Source: Rhabdornis inornatus (Eukaryota; Chordata; Aves; Passeriformes; Rhabdornithidae). From it: a stretch of DNA of 64,000 bases. Of this stretch, positions 26,252 through 39,800 are shown in pieces. Where the stretch lies: assembly GCA_013397075.1 (NCBI GenBank), contig VWZS01002359.1:60903-124902 (forward strand), read 5' to 3'. The notes beneath the pieces are model-generated. The model made no database searches. It had not been told where the DNA came from and saw nothing but the letters and a program-made list of their open reading frames with translations. The translations under genes were made by a program, and so were the position numbers. Positions within the stretch are counted from its first letter, which is position 1, and each line of letters begins with the position of its first letter.

Positions 26252-28628
26252 CAAGATTCACAGGTGCCTCCTGTAGAAACCTTTTTTTATAAAGCTTCAC
26301 TGCTCTGTGTCAGGACACTAATCCCTATTCAGTGCGAGAAATTCTGCCTTTCACAAACAGAGGGTCTATTTTTTTCTTTGAAGTTAATCCAACCCTAAGT
26401 TGCAACAACACTTGGAAGCCCAGATGCAGAAATTCTGTATAGACTTCCTTTTAAATATTCATGGCTGGAAACCTGTTTCTCTACTTCTATCATTCGAAGC
26501 TGAGGATTCTGGCTTTTATGGACTTTTGCTCATCTCTTAATCCACAAGTAAAATATTTTCTCTCCCACACAGTTGATGTTATATCCAAGTGTGGATATAC
26601 ATATAGGAGTAGTCAGAATATGCAGCAGATGGTCAGCAGAAGAAATAAAAAAATCACTTAATGTCCAACAACCAATACCAGTGGCAAGACTCATTAAACA
26701 GTGGGCTGGACTCAGCAAGACAGAAACTGCTGCTCAAGGGTTTTGTGAGGTATTGAGGGCTAAATTGATGAAACAGAAAGTCTGCATGCTGGCCTGGGAT
26801 TTGCTGCATTGGTCTCTGCTCAGAGCTTATTTAACTGAAGTTTTGTCAAGGAAGGCTGGGCCAGCCCCGTCAGCAGCTCAGCTTTCCATTTCCCAGTGCC
26901 TTGCTCCCATCTTGACACATTTGCCAACTGTCTCATTTATATTTATCCTCTATCTTAGCCATCACTCCAGGAATGATCCAACCCAGTAGTGCTTGCTGCA
27001 GATAATACACTGATGAAGCAATCCACACAGATGGTAAGCTATCAACTTACATTAAAAAAATCATCAGTTATTGTTCCTAAATTTTCCAAAATTAAGAAAG
27101 CTTTGTTCAAAAATCTGTGGAAAAATATATGCACAGTTTCAAGGGCATGATGTCTTTGGGCTCTTCTAAGACAAATTAAAGAATTGTTTAGGATTTAATC
27201 TTAACTATCAACAAGCAGTGTCTTAAATTTGGAAGATTTAAAAAAAACACAAGAAATTAATAAAAGTTTAACGTAATGATCCTGATTTCGGAGCCTATTG
27301 GAAATATCAAGGTTTAAAATAAGGAATGTAAATATAACGCACAAAGTTTAACCCGTGTTGATAGAGATTTCTAATTGCTTTTCAAAAGGAAATGCCTTTC
27401 AAAAAGTTAAATTTATTCCAAATTTCCTTTTTTAACACAAAGACATACATTAACTTCAATTAATGCAACAAATGCTGATGTTTGCTATACTTTTATGTAA
27501 CGGGAGTGGTTTGAAGGCATATTGAAGTTTTTCCTGTCATATGGATAGGGCAGGAACTAATTATCTAAGAATCCAAATGACTAAAAAGCCATGTAGGAAA
27601 ATAATAAAAACATTTAAAGCTTTGGGGATTTTTTATAACAAAAACCTGGAAAAAATAAATCTTGTGGTGAATATGGTAGCAGCTTCACAGTGGGAAAAAA
27701 CCTTGCCTTTCTGTAAAGGTTGTAATTACATGTATAGTTTCTTGAGTTTTAAGCAAATAGATTAATTTCAAAGTAAGCAAAGAGAAGGTGATTCTGGGCA
27801 GAATTCGGAGAAAGCTTTAGTTTGGTTTGGGTCATCTTCTTACTGTAATATCTCAACGATTGAGATAAGTCAGTTATTAAAGATAATAAAATGTAACTAT
27901 GTTAGCAAGTGTCACCTTTTGTCTGGAGTGCCATTAGCTCTGCTCCTTGCAATAGGTAAGTCCTTTATTTTATACTCACCATCACCCATCATTCCAAAGA
28001 TGGGTTTCTAGAAGTCTGATAATATTCTGACCAGGGTAAATTCCTTACAAATTAATTGGAATAATGCCTTCTGCAGCTGTGCTGTGTCATCTGCTACTTG
28101 AGGAGAATTTTGTAATGGTCTATGCATATCCATTTTAACTATTGCATCGATTGTATCTCATTAATGTGTCCCAGAGTTCAAAATAAGGGGAAAACAGACT
28201 ATATGCTCTGAATCAGCATTTCCTTCCTGGGATAGATCACATGGGATCTCAGGATGTGATTTCCATGAGTTCCTCATATGAATTCTGATGCCTTTCTGTG
28301 GAAAAAAAACCTTTTTGCCATTTCCTGTAGAGGTGTGGTTGAAGCCATGGGACACAGATGTCTTGGACATTTGATTTTCTCTTTGTCATTGGTTATTATG
28401 CAGTTGTAGGTTAAGGAGACAACTGTTTAATTACAAAACACTGGTTGGGATGCAATGTGGAGGAAGGAAACTTGATAGCAAGGCAATCTCATTTTAATTT
28501 CAAAGGTTGCTTTAAGGCCCCGATCTCCTTCACTTGGTGCAATAAAATTCATTTGCATCCTCTCAGCCTGAAGCTTTTCTGTTTCCTGCCTAAAAATGAC
28601 TCTAAAATTAGGGGTTTTTTTAAAAAGA
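26252..28628. repeat. Duplicated block, copy 1 (2377 bp)
   Basis: Matches 29056-31433 at a constant offset of 2804, changing to 2805 after a one-base indel near 28138. I found only three substitutions besides that (28155 A/G, 28394 T/C, 28398 A/G), all in the last 500 bases. It ends exactly at the single N at 28629. Small open frames in it, including a 138-codon one, appear in both copies and have no recognisable product. Most likely a second haplotype assembled in tandem. Confidence 0.95.
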
Positions 28629-28918
28629 NTCTATATGGTAAGGTCAGGAAGAGGGGAAACAACTGTAACTGGTTGCTACTTTTTATCTGATAATTGGAAA
28701 TCCAAATTTCTACTAAATCATCAAGGCAACACCTCAGATCACCCTTGGAAATTATGTGAAACAGCCTTTTCTTCCAAAGTGTGGGAAGTTCTGTGACTCA
28801 GAGGCATCAATCTGTGATGTACCCCCCTAAAAGGAAGCTTCTCAGAGAGTTAAAGCAGAAACCACAAGTCAGGACAGTTTTATAAAATTTCTGGGGGTAA
28901 TATTTCAGAAACCATTTT
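28629..28918. other. Orphan 289-bp segment between an N and a gap
   Basis: The sequence at 28630-28918 is not shared with the duplicated block or with what follows copy 2. It is bounded by N at 28629 and by the N run. It has no repeat or coding signature. It may be a small contig placed by scaffolding. Confidence 0.6.
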
Positions 28919-29055
28919 NNNNNNNNNNNNNNNNNNNNNNNNNNNNNNNNNNNNNNNNNNNNNNNNNNNNNNNNNNNNNNNNNNNNNNNNNNNNNNNNNN
29001 NNNNNNNNNNNNNNNNNNNNNNNNNNNNNNNNNNNNNNNNNNNNNNNNNNNNNNN
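28919..29055. other. Assembly gap (137 Ns)
   Basis: An unbroken run of N. The duplicated block resumes immediately after it. Confidence 0.99.
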
Positions 29056-31433
29056 CAAGATTCACAGGTGCCTCCTGTAGAAACCTTTTTTTATAAAGCT
29101 TCACTGCTCTGTGTCAGGACACTAATCCCTATTCAGTGCGAGAAATTCTGCCTTTCACAAACAGAGGGTCTATTTTTTTCTTTGAAGTTAATCCAACCCT
29201 AAGTTGCAACAACACTTGGAAGCCCAGATGCAGAAATTCTGTATAGACTTCCTTTTAAATATTCATGGCTGGAAACCTGTTTCTCTACTTCTATCATTCG
29301 AAGCTGAGGATTCTGGCTTTTATGGACTTTTGCTCATCTCTTAATCCACAAGTAAAATATTTTCTCTCCCACACAGTTGATGTTATATCCAAGTGTGGAT
29401 ATACATATAGGAGTAGTCAGAATATGCAGCAGATGGTCAGCAGAAGAAATAAAAAAATCACTTAATGTCCAACAACCAATACCAGTGGCAAGACTCATTA
29501 AACAGTGGGCTGGACTCAGCAAGACAGAAACTGCTGCTCAAGGGTTTTGTGAGGTATTGAGGGCTAAATTGATGAAACAGAAAGTCTGCATGCTGGCCTG
29601 GGATTTGCTGCATTGGTCTCTGCTCAGAGCTTATTTAACTGAAGTTTTGTCAAGGAAGGCTGGGCCAGCCCCGTCAGCAGCTCAGCTTTCCATTTCCCAG
29701 TGCCTTGCTCCCATCTTGACACATTTGCCAACTGTCTCATTTATATTTATCCTCTATCTTAGCCATCACTCCAGGAATGATCCAACCCAGTAGTGCTTGC
29801 TGCAGATAATACACTGATGAAGCAATCCACACAGATGGTAAGCTATCAACTTACATTAAAAAAATCATCAGTTATTGTTCCTAAATTTTCCAAAATTAAG
29901 AAAGCTTTGTTCAAAAATCTGTGGAAAAATATATGCACAGTTTCAAGGGCATGATGTCTTTGGGCTCTTCTAAGACAAATTAAAGAATTGTTTAGGATTT
30001 AATCTTAACTATCAACAAGCAGTGTCTTAAATTTGGAAGATTTAAAAAAAACACAAGAAATTAATAAAAGTTTAACGTAATGATCCTGATTTCGGAGCCT
30101 ATTGGAAATATCAAGGTTTAAAATAAGGAATGTAAATATAACGCACAAAGTTTAACCCGTGTTGATAGAGATTTCTAATTGCTTTTCAAAAGGAAATGCC
30201 TTTCAAAAAGTTAAATTTATTCCAAATTTCCTTTTTTAACACAAAGACATACATTAACTTCAATTAATGCAACAAATGCTGATGTTTGCTATACTTTTAT
30301 GTAACGGGAGTGGTTTGAAGGCATATTGAAGTTTTTCCTGTCATATGGATAGGGCAGGAACTAATTATCTAAGAATCCAAATGACTAAAAAGCCATGTAG
30401 GAAAATAATAAAAACATTTAAAGCTTTGGGGATTTTTTATAACAAAAACCTGGAAAAAATAAATCTTGTGGTGAATATGGTAGCAGCTTCACAGTGGGAA
30501 AAAACCTTGCCTTTCTGTAAAGGTTGTAATTACATGTATAGTTTCTTGAGTTTTAAGCAAATAGATTAATTTCAAAGTAAGCAAAGAGAAGGTGATTCTG
30601 GGCAGAATTCGGAGAAAGCTTTAGTTTGGTTTGGGTCATCTTCTTACTGTAATATCTCAACGATTGAGATAAGTCAGTTATTAAAGATAATAAAATGTAA
30701 CTATGTTAGCAAGTGTCACCTTTTGTCTGGAGTGCCATTAGCTCTGCTCCTTGCAATAGGTAAGTCCTTTATTTTATACTCACCATCACCCATCATTCCA
30801 AAGATGGGTTTCTAGAAGTCTGATAATATTCTGACCAGGGTAAATTCCTTACAAATTAATTGGAATAATGCCTTCTGCAGCTGTGCTGTGTCATCTGCTA
30901 CTTGAGGAGAATTTTGTAATGGTCTATGCATATCCATTTTAAACTATTGCATCGATTGTGTCTCATTAATGTGTCCCAGAGTTCAAAATAAGGGGAAAAC
31001 AGACTATATGCTCTGAATCAGCATTTCCTTCCTGGGATAGATCACATGGGATCTCAGGATGTGATTTCCATGAGTTCCTCATATGAATTCTGATGCCTTT
31101 CTGTGGAAAAAAAACCTTTTTGCCATTTCCTGTAGAGGTGTGGTTGAAGCCATGGGACACAGATGTCTTGGACATTTGATTTTCTCTTTGTCATTGGTCA
31201 TTGTGCAGTTGTAGGTTAAGGAGACAACTGTTTAATTACAAAACACTGGTTGGGATGCAATGTGGAGGAAGGAAACTTGATAGCAAGGCAATCTCATTTT
31301 AATTTCAAAGGTTGCTTTAAGGCCCCGATCTCCTTCACTTGGTGCAATAAAATTCATTTGCATCCTCTCAGCCTGAAGCTTTTCTGTTTCCTGCCTAAAA
31401 ATGACTCTAAAATTAGGGGTTTTTTTAAAAAGA
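29056..31433. repeat. Duplicated block, copy 2 (2378 bp)
   Basis: Near-identical partner of 26252-28628. This copy continues seamlessly to the right into unique DNA and a CR1 tail, whereas copy 1 continues seamlessly to the left. That is the pattern expected when one locus is split between two contigs that overlap but were not merged. Confidence 0.95.
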
Positions 31434-31569
31434 ATATTGCTGATAACATAGTGCTTTATGTTCATTTTCTGAAGTATATTTCTGACTCTTCTCCAAAAGA
31501 ATAAAAACATGGGAAATTTGCATCGCCGTAGGTCTGTGCCTTTTGTAAAATAACAAAGGACAGGGACAA

Positions 31570-31680
31570 TGGAGCTGGAAGGTGCTTGGAGCAACCTGGT
31601 CTAGTGGAAGGTATCCTCTACTCATGGCAGGGCATGGAACTAGAGCAGCATTAAAGTCCCTTCCCACCCAAACAATCCAG
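31570..31680 (+). mobile_element. Short CR1 3' end
   Basis: Contains ggagcaacctggtctagtgg, actcatggcagggcatgg and attaaagtcccttcccaccca, the last CR1 3' modules in order. Only about 110 bp survive. Confidence 0.8.
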
Positions 31681-32679
31681 CACTGAAGGGTTCCTGTTTG
31701 TTTCTGTCAGAGTCTCTGGGTGCAGTCCTGGGGCTACATGGAGTAAGAAACCTGTCAGGGACATAAATGTTCTGGCAACACAGACTATGAGGTGAATCCC
31801 TCAACAGCAAAGCTTTTCCCTGGGTGGCACCTGTGCACACAGCACATGTCACACCACAGCCAGCAGAGAATAAAACAACACTGGATTTATTGTTTATCAT
31901 GGACTTGCTTTCACCTCTCCAGCTGCGATCCCTCCCGTGGAAAGGTGACATTTGTTGGCAAGACAGTGCAAGCCTGGACCTGCTACTGATTCCTGTCCCT
32001 CTAGGAACACAGAGGGCTTGATGCTCCTGGGCTGTCTGCCTGGCACCTTCTGGAGGGACAAATTTGTTCCAAAACAGGGGAAGGCAGGAAGGGAGAAGAA
32101 CAAGGGGAGGGGGCAAAGGCACTCATGTCATACCCCTGCTGACAGCAGAAATGTTGATATTGGTCCTTGGGGTAAATCAGTGTACGTTGTTTTTACCAAT
32201 CTGGATATAGCTACACACATGAGATAGCAGTAATGAATGCTTAATTTGAAAATATTAATTTTTCAGAGTCTTCTTTATGTTTCTAAAAAAAAAAAACTAC
32301 TCTTTTTCTAATGTTTTTATTCATAAATTACACTTGAAAATATCCATAGTAATTATGCACAAACTGAATTATTATCTGACAGCTCAACTTCAGAAAAATT
32401 GAGTGTTTCCCTACACTTTACCCTTCAACTTCTTTCTATCCGTTTATTTTGCTCTTATCAAGAGTGTATGAGAGAATAAAGAGAATATATTACACCAAAA
32501 ATTAACTAAATTCTGGTTATAGAAGACAAAATAGATAGTAAATAAGAAAGAGTTATTAAGTTTTGATAATTATGAAGCTGACATATATGAATAATTTCTT
32601 TCTTTGTGTTGCAAATGAGAAAACAGCCTAGTAGGAATCAGTCATATGAAACTTTCTATAAATCTTTTCATAAACTCAT
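31681..32679. other. Intronic DNA, GC-richer patch of unknown origin
   Basis: 31690-32150 is clearly less AT-rich than its surroundings and is open on both strands (160 codons on the minus strand, 31640-32122). I recognise no domain. It could be an old retroelement piece. 32150-32679 is ordinary AT-rich DNA. Confidence 0.4.
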
Positions 32680-32897
32680 GGAAGAGTTTGAATTGGAAGA
32701 AACTTTAAACTTTATCCAGTGCCACCCCCTGCCACAGGCAGGGACACCTTCCACTAGCCCAGGTTGCTCCAAGCCCCAGCCTGGCCTTGGACACTTCCAG
32801 GGATCCAGGGGCAGCCACAGCTTCTCTGGGCACCCTGTGCCAGGGGCTCACACCCTCACAGGGAGGAATTTATTTCTTATATCTAATCTTCTTACAC
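32680..32897 (-). mobile_element. CR1 LINE 3' fragment
   Basis: Antisense CR1 3' module: gttgctccaagccccagcc, acacttccagggatcc, cctgtgccaggggctc and the tcttatatctaatc block. Confidence 0.87.
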
Positions 32898-33844
32898 ACT
32901 GACCAGATAGATATTTCTGGCTTGTTCCCAGAAATATGTCTTTTGGAAGTTCATAACAATGGGATTTGTGCATTCTGCATGTTGGAAGCAAAGGATTGGT
33001 TTATATAAGGAATGAAAGAGTAGACACTGCATTTTATTAACAAGTCAACTGCAGGCTTACAGTACTTTGTAAAGTATTTTTAAAAGTCAAAGGCTTGATA
33101 TTCCCATCATCTGCAGGACTGAAACTATGCAATCTTCAAATTTATCTATTCAAAGCAACTGAATGTCCTCCTGTAAGATGACCCAGGGCACAGCCCTGAA
33201 GGTTAACCTGAAGGTTAAAGAATGGTGTTTGATGTTCCCTTGGGGATCTGGTACCTCACCTTCTGAGCAATCTCACAAAGTAAATTCTGTATGACTTAAC
33301 CCAGGTGATGAATATCAGACACTCACTAGTCTCTGTCCATTTCTATGTCAATGCATGTCTCACAGTTCTTCTGCTTGTTTAACTGAGATCTTTTTTCTGA
33401 TTCTGATCGTGAGAAGCTAATTTTCAGTGTTGGCAGACCTGACCTGACAAGCAGAGACCTCATTGTCAAAGCGAGGCATCGGAGTGATGCAAGGCTTTGC
33501 CTGAAATATGGCTATGCCTGGCAATATCTCCCACCCCACACATCCAGCCTTCATCTCCCCTCTTCCTCTGCACTTGTGTCAAAGCTTTCTAGTGCCTTGC
33601 ATTAGTAGCATCTCCCCACAGAGGAGATGTATTTTTCCTCCAAACAGCACAGACCAGAGAAGTATTTATGTTACAGCAGTTCATGGCAGCCTGGGCTGAG
33701 ACCCCTCTATGACAAACACCCTGGCTGTCACCGTGAAGGGACACGATGGAAAAAGAGAATGAGGGAGATGGGATCTAGGCCAGGCTGTGGGACTGTGCTG
33801 GCTATAGACTGAGGGGCCTTGGTGGCTCCACAGAGGATTCCTGA
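32898..33844. other. Intronic DNA, nothing recognised
   Basis: No repeat family or exon recognised. A short ctgaaggttaac tandem pair lies near 33197-33220. Confidence 0.5.
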
Positions 33845-34325
33845 GCACAGAATCACAGAAAATGCTGAATTGGAAGGGACCCAAAGGGATCATCACATCC
33901 AATCCCTGGCCCTGCACAAACACCCCAACAATGTCACCCCATTGCTGAGGGATTTGTCCAAATGCCCCTGGAGATCTCTCAGCCTTGGGGCTGTGCCCAT
34001 TCCCTGGGGAGCCTGTTCAGTGCCCACTACCCTCTGGGGAAGAACCTTTTCCTGAGATCCAGCCTGATCCTACCCTGACAGAGCTCCAGCCATTCCCTTG
34101 AGTCCTGTCCCTGGTCACAGACAGAAGAGATCCGTGTCTGTCCCTCCTCTCCTGTTCACAAGGAAGTTGTAACTGCAGTGAGGTCTCCCCTCAGTCTCCT
34201 CTTCCTCAGGCTGAACAGACCAAGTGCCCTCAGCTGCTCCTCATATGGCTTCACCTCAAGGTGCTTCACCATCCTTTGGATGCTCAACAGCTTCAGATCT
34301 TTCTTATATTGTGGTGGTGCTGAAG
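33845..34325 (-). mobile_element. CR1 LINE 3' fragment, longer copy
   Basis: Plus-strand order is the antisense of CR1: agaatcacagaaaatgctg, gaattggaagggaccc, catccaatccctggccctgc, ctggggagcctgttcagtgc, gaagaaccttttcctgagat, then gtctcccctcagtctcctct and caggctgaacagaccaag. It extends into the end of the RT-coding region. Confidence 0.88.
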
Positions 34326-34950
34326 ACAAAGCTCATTTTTACATAGTTTTTACATGTTTCATAAATGTCATAGATGATAAAATATATGCCCTCATGGTAG
34401 ATTTTATAACCTCCCTGTTCAAATATGCTGTTATTATACAGGAAATCTGGACAACACTACAACTTTCAGGAGTTGGGATAGCCTGAAGCCCAGGGGGCTC
34501 CAAGATCCAATATCTCCCTCTGGAGTTCTTGCCTGACCTCCAGCTGCATTTGCAGAGTACATTGTGCTGAAGGTGCTGGGTGCTGTCCAGAGATGCTCAC
34601 GTCCACCATGTCACGTCATGACTACAAACAGAATGGTCACCAGGCCAGGGACAAACAGGAGTGCCAAGTCCAGAAATGTGTCCCAGGATCTATCCACATG
34701 TCAAGTAATTATTTTAAAGTGTAAACCAAGCCTTGTGAGTCACTGCAGTGCTGGCTCTGATGTTGTCTCTGCAAGTGATTCATGTGGATAGGTGATTAAG
34801 ATGTCTTTAAATCTGGCCTGAGGAAAAGTCCTTTACAGAAGTTTGGTCACTGTAAAAGCCAAAAGCAAGATCTTCAGTACTTTGCATCTTTACTGGGGTT
34901 TAAATGTACTGAATATAGCTGAAATTCCTTAGCAGCTTTTTCTTAACCCA

Positions 34951-34955
34951 TGTTC

Positions 34956-34986
<31 letters not shown>

Positions 34987-35034
34987 GGTTGGTTGGTTGG
35001 GTTTTTTTGGTTTTTTGGTTTTTTTTTTGTTTTA
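34951..35034. repeat. (TA)n then (TTG/GGTT)n compound repeat
   Basis: An alternating at stretch is followed by ttgttg and ggttggtt units and long T runs. Confidence 0.85.
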
Positions 35035-36800
35035 ACGCCACATTTCTATAAAATAAAATGTTATTTTAAGCACCCTGTGTTTAATTTTATTTCAAATTTT
35101 CAGGTTGGTTGGATCAATTGAATTACAAAATTTACCTGGGGGGAAAAAAAAAATGTTTGGACATTTGTGTTAGAACCAAAGAGATGTTTTGGTAGATGGA
35201 AGGGACAGAGGCAATTTGCAGTAGTAGCAAATTAGTGTCAGCAGATCTGAAATAAATGGACACTCTAGAAACTCTTTTACGAGGAAGAAGAGGAAACTGA
35301 GCTAAAATTTCCACTTTCTCAGAACTGGATTGTGTGGAGGAAATTCATGTTCCAACAGAGCATTTCTGTTGTTTTTCAGAGTGATTTCTGTTCTTATTAC
35401 CCTGTCACTCATAGAAGTAAGCCCACAAGAAAGTCACTCTCCTTGAACAGATGATTTCCTTGAGTCATGTTCTGCTGTTGCACTTCTGAATAGTGACTCT
35501 TTTGAAATGTTGTCCGAATATCCAGCAGTCACAGACAATGTGTGGGCAATACAAGTCACATCTGTTATGTCCTTTTAAAGCATAGGCTGTTTACCATATG
35601 GTCAGTGATTCAGTAATCTTATTTTAGTATTGCAAATCTCAGAACAAGGTGTAACTCAACACTCTGCAATATTAAATCAATATCATATCATATGTAATAT
35701 CTTCAATATCATTAAATCATATATCATACTGGATTGATATAACACCTTTCATGCCAGATGAATCTTACTAACATGATTTTCTTTTTTTTTAACATCCTGT
35801 GACAAAATGTAAACTATGATTGCCAAAACACTGCTTCTAGGGGACAGTAGCACTGGTAAGTTGCTTGTAGCTGAAAACAACAAAACATTGGTGTGGAAAT
35901 GTGATTTCATTCCATATATTGCACATATGGTGTTTCCAAACAGGAATACTCCTGCCCTGTGACATTAATATAAACTCTTTACTCATTTCACTGTCTGACA
36001 TGCTGAAATTGCTTCATTCTAATGTTGCTATTCATCAAAAATACCAAAAGTGGAGTTGAGGAGCAGCTGGAAAAATTTTCATGGGTAGCAGATGGTCAAG
36101 AACAGACTCTATGAATACGCAATAAAGTGCTGCACTATTAGAACCCCAAATCTCCTTGAGAGGAAAGGTATTGTAAAGATAGGTGCCAAGAGCAGGCTGC
36201 CCCGTGTAAATACAGCTCCTAAACCACGTATGAAAACACATCTGTACACAAGAGTTTATCTCTGCTTCTCCTTGTTATCAGACCTACTACTTGCAGGGCT
36301 CCAGATCATATTTTTATGTATGTCATGTTTGTTTTAAATAACTCTAATCCCCTATCCAACTTAAGGTATTACCTCGAAGTGGATCATTTTATTTCCTTTG
36401 AGAACAGACACAGACTTAATTTTCATGTTAGTAAAGTAACCACTACCAAACTGACCTTTGTTTTACCTCACACACTTTCATCTTATCACCTTCCTTGTCT
36501 GTGACATGCAACTTTCAGATGTGCACCTGGTGTGTCAGATCCAATCTAAATTTCCACTGGACAGGCATTCCTTTACATTCAAACTTGTAAATCCATTTTT
36601 GACTTCCAAACACAATGTTTAATCGGAGCAGATAAAAATATTTTTTTATATTCTTTTTTTAAAATATACTAATAATGACAACACATTTTTCATGGAACCA
36701 CTTTTGTCTAGAAACATCTCTATGATCCTTGTCCTCTATTAAAGAAGATGTTCTGAAATCAGACAAAATACTGTTTATTTAGCACTTCATGTTCAGAAGA

Positions 36801-36844
36801 ACCATTTACATTAGACCCATTTACATTAGACCCATTTACATTAG
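36801..36844. repeat. 15-bp minisatellite, about three units
   Basis: The unit cccatttacattaga is present three times in tandem with one first-base change and a final truncated copy. Confidence 0.9.
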
Positions 36845-39800
36845 CCCATCCAGAGGAGCTTTTGCTGTTTTACACTGCCTTTCTAAAACATAATTTTCTG
36901 CATTCACTGCTCACCTTCATTCCAGCAGCCTGCTAAGTAATGGATAATTAGATTTTTTTCCCCTTGCATCCAGTGCCCCAGATTTTCTTTAAGAAGAAAA
37001 GTCTCTGTTTGATGTACATAGAAACTTTCATATCTTGAACTCTGTGGCTTCCTTGGTAGAAGATTTTATTCCTTAGTAGTGTTGTGCCTGTGAATCAATT
37101 ACACTTATAGCAAAGGAATCTAAAGTAGCTGATAAACAACTTTGGGATGTAAGGAGCTAATCCTGCATTATATTCTGAGGGAATGGGATTAACCTGCACT
37201 TTATTTCTTATGTATTTCATTCTGGACAGTTCTGAAGGGAGCAGGTTTCCAGGCCTCAGTGTTCTGATGGACTGTGTTTACAGATGCTGTAAAAAAGTCA
37301 TCTATTTTAAATCTGTTTTTCTGCCTATGGACTGAAGAGAAGACTAAGACACAAATCCCCTTCTCTGAAGTGTTTTTGGAGTATTCAGACCTTGTTGTGT
37401 TTCTAGGGCATATGAATATTTTGCTACATGAAATTCAAAAATAGGAAAGAAACAAGAAAATGCAAATTCACAACTCTTCCTTCTTTCATAGCTGCCTGTG
37501 GTGCATTCTGTGGGAAATTCCAGAAAAAAAATCTGGTTTTAAAAAGCAGAATTCTTTCTGAAACTCTTCTGTTTGATGTAGCTATTCACTGCCTCTAGTG
37601 ATGAACTCCTTCTTAGTCTACATCAGCTTCAGAGTATGCTTCTTAAAAATAAATAACCTTCATGGAGATAAGGACATGCTTCAAACATATGACTGCCAAG
37701 AATGATTTTCTTTTTCCTTCAAGAAATAGGGGCTTTTATATGTTAAAATATTTTCTAAGTCATTAAGAAGTTTCATCTTCATGTATTTGTCTTCAGTTTT
37801 TATTAACAGAATAAGATCCTTTTTTAAAGTGTCTGAACTCTTGGTATAATTATCACCTTCAATGTAAATTATATGATAATATTAAGCATCCGGTCTTTTC
37901 AAAAATTCAAATACTAACATTCTATTCAAAACTCCATGCTTTTGTGTGCACATGCCATGCCCTATTGTTCTAAAATTAAAATTCTTGTTTACTCGAGATG
38001 CTGATAATATTCATTTGCAGCTTGTTGCACCAGGTTTCCATTTAGTTATTATGCAAGGAAGATGCAGTTTTTTCCCATTGGCTTATTACTGTATTTACGT
38101 TACATTTCTCCTTTTAATATTTTTGTTTATGTCTTTATTAAATCACAGATGGTGTTGATTAAATTAGACCTTAAGTGATGCTTTTTCATTATGAAGTGAT
38201 TTAAAGTACAAACAGATAAGGTTCATACCTACAATAATGTCCTGTACTGAGTGTACTCACTCGAAAGAATGATTAGTGAAGGAATCCATTTGAATGACAC
38301 AAAAAGAATTAAGCCAAGTTAAAAACTGGCACTTCTGAAGGAACAAAGGAAAGCTTCCCCTCTCTTCCATGTCTTTCACTAGTGGTTGGATATTAAAGCA
38401 AATCAGAGGAAATCATTGCTGTGCTTATTGAAAAGCACTTGGGGAAAGGGAAGAGTCTCCTTCCCCACCAAGACAGTTAATATTTATTTTATGCTCTCAC
38501 ACACAGAGATTCCAGTCCTCTCAGTCTGGTTCCATAATTTGGGTGGATGTGAGTGCCAGCACACCCCCAGCTCTGGTTCACATCAGGGGTTTCACTGACA
38601 GCAATTCAAGGGTACCATCAGGTCTTCTGTTCCTGTGATTTTCAGCTTCTCAGCACAGTCATTGCATTTCAAATTAAACCTTACTGCTGTGTTCACCAAA
38701 ACAGAAAGAAAACCCCCATAACACAGTAACAAGTGTATAACCACACTTTGCTTGCTGCCTCGCCTCTTCCCCTTGCCATGTGTGAGCTACAGTGGCCCTG
38801 TACAGTACAATTGATATTTACTAATTCCCTCCACTTATTTTTATTTTGACAAAGGAAAAGGTTCAAATGGAAAGGTTCAACCTGAAGGTGATGTTAGAGT
38901 GAGAGATGGCTCACAGATGTCACCCTCCATTGCAGGTGTGAGTCAGCAGGCTCAGCCTGGCTGTGAAGAAACTTGCCCTCACCAAGTAAGTAGGACAACA
39001 TTTTCTGACCTCATTTCAGGAAGATGCTGCTCGAATCCAGAGCTTGGACTAAATTACTAGTTTAGTCCTTTTCTCAGGGTGGGTGCACTCCACAACAAAT
39101 CCCCTCCAAAGATTAACAATTTCTTCTCTCAGCTGATGGTCCTAACCCAGAAATGCACACAGTGAGCTCAGGACACACACATTTTTTACATCTCAGCTTG
39201 ATTCCTGCAAATGAAACGTGCTGTACTCCTAGCACTGTTCAACAATCCTCCCATCTGTATTTTACACCACCTGCTGATGCCTGCAAAGCAAGATGCATTG
39301 TGCCATCTCTCAACCACATTCCTGCACAAAAGCTGCAGAAGGAGCCAGCCATCAAGTAGGATAACAGTTGCTGCATGCAGTGGACTCTGCCCAAGAAAAC
39401 ACAAGAATACTCCATGTTTTTAAGGTTGATGTGTCAACGCGATGAGAACATACTGGAAATAATCACTTCAGCCTCTTGAAGCGGGAGAGACTCAAATTCA
39501 TGGAGGCAGAAGCTCACCTGGTAGTACTTCTCTGCAGAACACATTTCTTTTTCAAAGTGCATCAAAGTGCATTGCTTTTTAATCTTGTTTTTATCTTTAT
39601 CACTTGAAATGGAATGTTTTATTAGTCCATCTTTAAACACAACATGGGAGCAGATTCCCTACACAGAAATTGCAGAAAATTCTCTGAACCTTGTTGGCTT
39701 TGAATTTTAGTTGGTATTTTTTGTTGAACTCAGACAACCAGTACTCCACTGGTTGCAGATTGATTGACTAATTCAGGTGAATTTTAAAAGTTACGCTCAG

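Noticed and set aside
26573..26989. 138-codon frame present twice (also 29377-29793)
   Set aside because: The second copy exists only because the 2.38-kb block is duplicated; no domain recognised, so conservation cannot be claimed.
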